Assembly: GCA_050946655.1 (NCBI GenBank)
Contig: JBMNVE010000039.1
Location: 1-17,168 of the forward strand
Direction of reading: 5' to 3'
Length of the DNA stretch: 17,168 nucleotides
Source: JAXGRD01 sp050946655
GTDB lineage: Bacteria; Bacillota; Clostridia; Peptostreptococcales; Anaerovoracaceae
Below are positions 12,895-17,168 of the stretch, piece by piece; position 1 is the first letter of the stretch; every line of letters begins with the position of its first letter. Both the position numbers and the translations under genes were made by a program. The notes under the pieces were generated by a model. That model saw only the letters and a list, made by a program, of their open reading frames with translations, did no database searches and was not told the origin of the DNA.

Positions 12895-13940
12895 GTCTCT
12901 TCTTTTTTCTCCTTATCCTTCTCTTTCGCTTTTTCGCGTTCTTTATCCTTGCTCTGAGAGGTCTCCGCCTTGGGGTTTCTCAGGACTTCATCGTAAACCT
13001 TGACCGTATCCACCGGCAGTCCTTTTTCATCAAAGTAGGTCCCTTCTGCAATGAGGGATCTTTCCCCATCGCTGACGATTACCTGCACCGGCGTAAAGAC
13101 GAAGTCCCCGGTGGTTTTCTTCACATAGGCACCCACCTGTTTATCTTTAGTAGTCAGGCTGCCGTTGTTGATGATCAGTCCGCTGGCATCCATGGTCCTG
13201 ATGGTGCCCTTTACGACTCTCTCTTTCGTGAAATTTTCATAATATCGATTGGTCTCAATGGTCACTTGCCATTGCTTGCCGTCCTGGGTGATATTGACAA
13301 TGGTACCTCGGATCTCTCCCTTGGGAAGAACAGCTGTGATGCGGTTCCCCACTTGATACTTGGCCGTATCGGCCTGGTCTGCCCAAAATACGATGTACCA
13401 CTTGCTGTTATCGCAAATTTTGAAAATGGGCGCCCCTTTGGTTACCTTTTCTGATTTTACATTGACGGTTCTTACTTCCAGTGCCTTAGTCTTTTCATAA
13501 TCCAACTTGCCCAAGTTTTCTACACTGAAGTACTTTTCATATCCGTCCACGTGGTAGGTGAGCACGCCCTTTCGCTTGCTCACATGATCATCATCCACTA
13601 CAACGGTTTTGCCTAACCTCTTCAGTATGGCATCGTATTTCGTCTCCGTTTTCTTATCTTCCTCACCTGTGGGCGTCAATTCCAGGATGGCCGTCCCCGT
13701 TTTGATCTGGGTCCCCTCCTCAATAAAGTACTTGGTTGACCCGGTCGCACTGGCCGTATATACCGTCTCGTCCCTGAGGATACAGCATTTTGCTTCACTC
13801 TCAATACGTATATCGCCGTATTCCACCACTTCCGTCTGGGTCAGTGCCCCGGTAAGCCTGGGGATCACTGTAATGACCACATACAGGATAATCAACAGTA
13901 AAATGAAAATAAATACTGTTTTCTTTTTGATCTTTGGCAT
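12891..13940 (-). CDS. HlyD-like single-pass membrane protein of the sepF cluster
   Basis: A 349-aa protein with a basic N-terminus, one transmembrane helix (about residues 8-26) and an extracytoplasmic body resembling HlyD/membrane-fusion adaptors: a barrel-sandwich-like segment with SATGSTKYFIEEGTQIKTGT (63-82) and a repeated beta-rich region near KVTKGAPIFKICD. The C-terminus is a charged Lys/Glu tail of about 25 residues (SQSKDKEREKAKEKDKEK). The ATG at 13940 has AGGAGG at 5-nt spacing; the upstream open frame is intergenic and trmD shadow. No ABC transporter or outer-membrane partner is encoded nearby, and it sits directly before yggS-sepF-divIVA with a 4-base overlap, so a role in envelope or division is more likely than efflux. 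Its function is unknown. Confidence 0.85.
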   Translation of the reverse strand: MPKIKKKTVFIFILLLIILYVVITVIPRLTGALTQTEVVEYGDIRIESEAKCCILRDETVYTASATGSTKYFIEEGTQIKTGTAILELTPTGEEDKKTETKYDAILKRLGKTVVVDDDHVSKRKGVLTYHVDGYEKYFSVENLGKLDYEKTKALEVRTVNVKSEKVTKGAPIFKICDNSKWYIVFWADQADTAKYQVGNRITAVLPKGEIRGTIVNITQDGKQWQVTIETNRYYENFTKERVVKGTIRTMDASGLIINNGSLTTKDKQVGAYVKKTTGDFVFTPVQVIVSDGERSLIAEGTYFDEKGLPVDTVKVYDEVLRNPKAETSQSKDKEREKAKEKDKEKKEET

Positions 13941-13960
13941 CCACCCCTCCTGCCTACATA

Positions 13961-14701
13961 TTACACTAAGTTCTGAACCTTTTTCAATATGTTTTTCTCT
14001 TCCTTGGAGAGGGTCTCCCCCTTCTGCCGGCAATACGTTTCAAAGAGATCCGGTCTCCGTTCAAGGGTCAGGCGAAGGGATTGTTCCAACTTCCAAAGAT
14101 GGATCAGCTTGTGGTTCCCCGACACCAATACTTCAGGGACCTCCATCCCTGCGTACTCTCTGGGCTTGGTGTATTGGGGATATTCCAGCAGTCCCGAATA
14201 GATGGATTCTTCCATCACCGCCTCTCCGCTGCTGAGGACCCCGGGGATCATTCTGGCTACCGCGTCGATGAGGACAATGGCTGCAGGCTCGCCCCCCGTA
14301 AGGACATAGTCTCCGATGGAGATTTCCTCCATCTCCCACTTATCCAATATCCTCTGATCGATGCCCTCATAGTGACCGCAAAGGATCACCAGCTCCTCCT
14401 CTTGGGCCAGCTTGGCGATCTTCTCCTGATCAAGCACAGGACCCTTGGGAGACATATAAATGATTTTCTTCTTTTCCGCACCAACCGACTCCAGCGCTCG
14501 AAAAACCGGATCGCAGGTCATGACCATTCCCGGTCCGCCGCCAAAGGGGTAGTCATCCGTCTTCCGATGCTTATCCAAAGTATGGTCCCGGATATCCGTC
14601 AGGGAAATATCTAAAAGTCCCTTATCCTCCGCCCTTCCCAGGATGCTACTTTTGACGGCAGTGAACATGGAAGGAAACAGCGTCAGCACATCGATCCTCA
14701 T
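13961..14701 (-). CDS. trmD: tRNA (guanine37-N1)-methyltransferase
   Basis: TrmD methylates G37 next to the anticodon using S-adenosylmethionine and so prevents +1 frameshifting. The 246-aa product shows the knotted SPOUT core: DVLTLFPSMF at the N-terminus, DDYPFGGGPGMVM (49-61), LCGHYEGIDQRI (107-118) and SIGDYVLTGGE (128-138). Arg150 corresponds to E. coli Arg154. The position I align to the catalytic Asp169 of E. coli is Glu165 (MEESIYSGLLEYP). The ATG overlaps the rimM stop by four bases. The HlyD-like gene follows at 20 nt; rplS, the usual follower, is not there. Confidence 0.96.
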   Translation of the reverse strand: MRIDVLTLFPSMFTAVKSSILGRAEDKGLLDISLTDIRDHTLDKHRKTDDYPFGGGPGMVMTCDPVFRALESVGAEKKKIIYMSPKGPVLDQEKIAKLAQEEELVILCGHYEGIDQRILDKWEMEEISIGDYVLTGGEPAAIVLIDAVARMIPGVLSSGEAVMEESIYSGLLEYPQYTKPREYAGMEVPEVLVSGNHKLIHLWKLEQSLRLTLERRPDLFETYCRQKGETLSKEEKNILKKVQNLV

Positions 14702-15195
14702 AACTCAAGTAATCCTTTCGGCAAAGCCACCTTCACGATCTTATCTTTAACATTCTTCTCTAAAATAAATTGAGGCACTCCGGGGATGTATAGCATTTTA
14801 CCATCCTTCTTTTCCACACAGTATAACTTCTGAGCCGTGGCTGTGGAGATATCCTTCAATTTTCCCAGATGCTCTCCTTCCTGGGTGATCACATCAAATC
14901 CCAACAGGTCCTTGATGTAATACTCTCCCGGAGGAAGATCCTCCAGGTCCTCTTCGGCCATGAACACATCTCTGCCTCGCATTTTTTCCCCGCCGTTTCT
15001 ATCGTCGATCCCTGCAACTTTGACGATGGGCATGTTTGCCTTGTAGCGGACCTTCTCCACCGGATACAGTTCTTCTCCCAGAAATATCCGGTCCAGCTTT
15101 TCAAACCTACTCGGATCCTCTGCATAACTGTATATCTTTACTTCTCCGGACAGCCCTACAACGTTTACGACCTGCCCGATCTTAATCTTTTCCAT
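14698..15195 (-). CDS. rimM: 16S rRNA processing / 30S maturation factor RimM
   Basis: RimM assists assembly of the 30S head, acting with S19 and 16S helices 31-33. The 165-aa product has the N-terminal RimM barrel (KIGQVVNVVGLSGEVKIY, about residues 4-21) and a C-terminal PRC-barrel (GEYYIKDLLGFDV onward). The frame is open to 15225, but the ATG at 15195 fits the family N-terminus and has AGAAGG 4 nt upstream; the upstream ATG lies within a perfect palindrome and is 14 nt from its AAGGAGG. It overlaps trmD by four bases. Confidence 0.94.
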   Translation of the reverse strand: MEKIKIGQVVNVVGLSGEVKIYSYAEDPSRFEKLDRIFLGEELYPVEKVRYKANMPIVKVAGIDDRNGGEKMRGRDVFMAEEDLEDLPPGEYYIKDLLGFDVITQEGEHLGKLKDISTATAQKLYCVEKKDGKMLYIPGVPQFILEKNVKDKIVKVALPKGLLEL

Positions 15196-15218
15196 CTTGC
15201 CTTCTAAAATATCAGCAA

Positions 15219-15239
15219 GGCACATAGAATCTATGTGCC
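15219..15239. repeat. Perfect 21-bp palindrome between khpA and rimM
   Basis: GGCACATAGA (15219-15228), a central A at 15229 and TCTATGTGCC (15230-15239) form a perfect dyad. In RNA it would be an 8-bp stem with a 5-nt loop, just downstream of AAGGAGG (15246-15240) and upstream of the rimM start. There is no T-run, so it is not a standard terminator. It may be a translational or processing element, or a protein site. Confidence 0.6.
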
Positions 15240-15247
15240 CCTCCTTA

Positions 15248-15478
15248 CTAATGAGATATTTCTACTACGACTTTCGTCCCCGCCTTAGTTGCGGCTGCCT
15301 TTACCACCGTCCGCAGCGCTTTGGCTATCCTGCCCTGCTTCCCGATCACCTTGCCCATATCATCTGATGCAACCTTAAGCTGAATGACTGTAGTCTGCTT
15401 ATCCACTGTCTCTGTGACTTCTACTGCCTCAGGATGATTGACCAGCGACTTTGCGATCACTTCTACTAATTCTACCAT
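15248..15478 (-). CDS. khpA: KH-domain RNA-binding protein KhpA
   Basis: A 76-aa single-KH-domain protein. In Bacillota KhpA pairs with KhpB/EloR (Jag) and binds many RNAs, affecting cell elongation and division. The KH signature GKQG is at residues 46-49 within DDMGKVIGKQGRIAKALR. Size and the position between rpsP and rimM match the family exactly. The ribosome binding site is weak, 18 nt after the rpsP stop, which suggests coupling. Confidence 0.95.
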   Translation of the reverse strand: MVELVEVIAKSLVNHPEAVEVTETVDKQTTVIQLKVASDDMGKVIGKQGRIAKALRTVVKAAATKAGTKVVVEISH

Positions 15479-15496
15479 TGGTTTTCACCGCTTTCT

Positions 15497-15739
15497 CTAC
15501 TGAATGATACCGACTTTCTTAAATAGGCTTCTCACTCGCTCTGTGGGCTGCGCACCGTTATCCAGCCATTTTTTAGCAGCTTCCTCGTTGATGTTGATGG
15601 TGTTGGGCTCTGTCAACGGATTGAAATATCCGATCTCCTCAATGAAACGACCGTCTCTTGCTCTTCTGGAATCGGCCACCACTACTCTGTAGAAAGGCTT
15701 TTTGTTGGCTCCCATTCTCTTCAATCTGATTTTTACCAT
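15497..15739 (-). CDS. rpsP: 30S ribosomal protein S16
   Basis: Small-subunit protein bS16, an early assembly protein of the 30S body. The 80-aa product is full length, with the canonical start VKIRLKRMGANKKPFYRVVVADSR and the GRFIEEIGYFNPL segment. GGAGG lies 8 nt before the ATG. It follows ffh by 50 nt and leads khpA-rimM-trmD. Confidence 0.97.
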   Translation of the reverse strand: MVKIRLKRMGANKKPFYRVVVADSRRARDGRFIEEIGYFNPLTEPNTININEEAAKKWLDNGAQPTERVRSLFKKVGIIQ

Positions 15740-15789
15740 TTGTTTTTCCTCCGTGTGTTCTTCTTTCTCTTATACTTTTATGATCAATG

Positions 15790-17118
15790 CTATCTAAACA
15801 TTTTCGGTAACTTTGCTCCGGGTCGCATCATCTGTTTCATCATCTTGCGACTTTCTTCATATCGCTTGATCAGGTTGTTGATTTTGCTCACCGGTTGTCC
15901 GCTTCCCGCGGAGATCCTCTTCCTTCTGCTGGCGTTGAGCAGGGAGGGCTTTTCCCTTTCTTCCCGGGTCATGGAGAAGATGATGGCTTCCATCTGAGCG
16001 AATTCCTTTTCGCTCTTGTCCAGGTCCACATCTTTCATGGCCTTGGTGTTCTGCCCCGGCAGCATTTCCAGGATCTTGGCTACGCCACCCATTTTTTTGA
16101 TCTGCCCCATCTGTTCCAAGAAGTCTTCTAGGGTGAACTCGTTCTTCTTGATCTTTTTTTCCAGCTTTCGGGCCTTTTCCTCGTCGTACTCCTGCTCCGC
16201 CATATCGATCAGGCTGAGCACGTCTCCCATGCCCAGAATACGGCTGGCCATCCTATCGGGATAGAAGGGTTCCAGGGCGTCCATCTTTTCACCCATACCG
16301 ATGAACTTCACCGGCTTTCCGGTCACCTTCTTTGCAGAAAGCGCCGCTCCCCCTCGACTGTCACCGTCCATCTTGGTCATGATGATGCCGTCTATGCCCA
16401 ACTTATCGTTAAAGCCTTCCGCTGCGTTTACCGCATCTTGACCGGTGAGGGCATCCACCACCAAGAGGATTTCATGAGGCTTCACCGTCCCCTTGATCCT
16501 AGCAAGCTCTTCCATGAGTTCTTCATCGATTTGCAGTCTTCCCGCCGTATCCACAATGAGGACGTTGAGACCTTTTTTCTTGGCCTCATCCATGGCCGCC
16601 AGCGCGATCTTCTCCGGTTCCTTGCTGTCCCTCATGGTAAAGACCGGTGTGTCCACAGATTCCCCGACAATCTCCAGCTGATCGATGGCCGCCGGCCGGT
16701 ATATGTCGCATGCGCACAGCATGGGCTTCTTTCCTTCTTTTTTCAGGTGGGCAGCCAGCTTCCCGCAGGTGGTGGTCTTACCTGTACCTTGCAGACCTAC
16801 CATGAGGAGTACCGTAAACCCCGACGGGGAATAGGTCAGCTTGCTGTTGACACCGCCCATAAGCTCCGTCAATTCCTTATCAACGATCTTGATGACCTGC
16901 TGATCCGGGGTCAGGCTTTCCAGTACATCGGCCCCTAAGCTCTTTTCCTTGACGGTGGCCACAAAATCCTTGACGATCTTGAAATTGACATCCGCCTCCA
17001 AAAGGGCCAATCGCACCTTTCGCATGGCATTATCGATGTCTTTCTCCGTGATGGAGCCCTTTCCCTTCAGCCCCGAAAAGACGTCCTGCAGTTTTTCCGA
17101 TAATCCTTCAAATGCCAC
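15790..17118 (-). CDS. ffh: Signal recognition particle protein Ffh (SRP54)
   Basis: The GTPase of the signal recognition particle: with SRP RNA it binds signal sequences of nascent membrane and secreted proteins and delivers ribosomes to FtsY. The 442-aa product has the N domain (residues 1 to about 90), the G domain with P-loop GLQGTGKTTTCGK (108-120), then DTAGRLQIDEEL, TKMDGDSRGGAALS and GMGEKMDALEPF, and the Met-rich M domain ending in GAKLPKMFR. The start is GTG at 17118, 5 nt after AAGGAAGG; an ATG just upstream is out of frame. It is the first complete gene of the cluster and very probably follows ylxM. Confidence 0.97.
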   Translation of the reverse strand: MAFEGLSEKLQDVFSGLKGKGSITEKDIDNAMRKVRLALLEADVNFKIVKDFVATVKEKSLGADVLESLTPDQQVIKIVDKELTELMGGVNSKLTYSPSGFTVLLMVGLQGTGKTTTCGKLAAHLKKEGKKPMLCACDIYRPAAIDQLEIVGESVDTPVFTMRDSKEPEKIALAAMDEAKKKGLNVLIVDTAGRLQIDEELMEELARIKGTVKPHEILLVVDALTGQDAVNAAEGFNDKLGIDGIIMTKMDGDSRGGAALSAKKVTGKPVKFIGMGEKMDALEPFYPDRMASRILGMGDVLSLIDMAEQEYDEEKARKLEKKIKKNEFTLEDFLEQMGQIKKMGGVAKILEMLPGQNTKAMKDVDLDKSEKEFAQMEAIIFSMTREEREKPSLLNASRRKRISAGSGQPVSKINNLIKRYEESRKMMKQMMRPGAKLPKMFR

Positions 17119-17143
17119 AGCATCCTTCCTTTCTTTCCGCTCA

Positions 17144-17168
17144 TCAGGTCATGCTGCCGTCCATAACG
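17144..17168 (-). CDS. Possible 3' end of an upstream gene (ylxM?)
   Basis: At the window edge the minus strand reads VMDGSMT and a TGA stop (17146-17144), 25 nt before the ffh start. ylxM, a small helix-turn-helix protein, normally sits there in Bacillota. Eight codons cannot show identity, and other frames are also open here, so this is only positional inference. Confidence 0.2.

Noticed and set aside
1..17168. CRISPR array, tRNA, riboswitch, toxin-antitoxin or phage defence system
   Set aside because: No regularly spaced repeats, no tRNA-like cloverleaf, no known aptamer and no defence-type proteins could be recognised.

Overview
The window is a housekeeping segment of a Clostridia (Bacillota) chromosome. 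This rests on the gene orders ffh-rpsP-khpA-rimM-trmD, yggS-sepF-divIVA-lspA-rluD, yicC-gmk-rpoZ and rpsB-tsf, on strong GGAGG ribosome binding sites, and on an rqcH gene beside yicC. I cannot name the species; a Clostridiales family XIII-like anaerobe is a guess. Nearly all genes lie on the minus strand. The plus strand carries only rqcH, cyuA and a 35-codon gene.

Layout from left to right: (1) 1-230, the downstream side of tsf: a strong terminator, two tandem 45-bp units that look like insertion-sequence end relics, and a second terminator. (2) 230-2100, rpsB-tsf with a clear promoter and a structured 120-nt leader. (3) 2168-2970, two small orphan regulators, XRE and LytTR type, closed by their own terminator. 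(4) 3035-4890, yicC, gmk and rpoZ; remA, usually found between yicC and gmk, is absent. (5) 4912-6588, rqcH, divergent from yicC. (6) 6713-9034, an accessory island: a GntR/FCD regulator divergent from an L-cysteine desulfidase-like gene (cyuA), with two dyad operators over the cyuA promoter, followed by a 35-aa double-CxxC protein. (7) 9093-13940, a long overlapping minus-strand array: an HlyD-like membrane protein, yggS, sepF, divIVA, lspA, rluD and a flavin reductase. (8) 13961-17118, the SRP/ribosome maturation cluster ffh, rpsP, khpA, rimM, trmD, which runs straight into region 7 with no terminator that I can see.

Regions 7 and 8 look like one long co-directional unit joining translation and tRNA/ribosome maturation (ffh, rpsP, khpA, rimM, trmD, rluD) to division-site and envelope functions (sepF, divIVA, lspA). 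The most novel-looking items are the 35-aa CxxC protein, whose cysteine spacing resembles the anti-sigma factor Gin/CsfB; the twin operator between gntR and cyuA; the HlyD-like protein tied to the sepF cluster; and the structured rpsB leader. No CRISPR array, tRNA, rRNA, prophage or intact transposase was seen. No gene-free stretch exceeds 300 bases.
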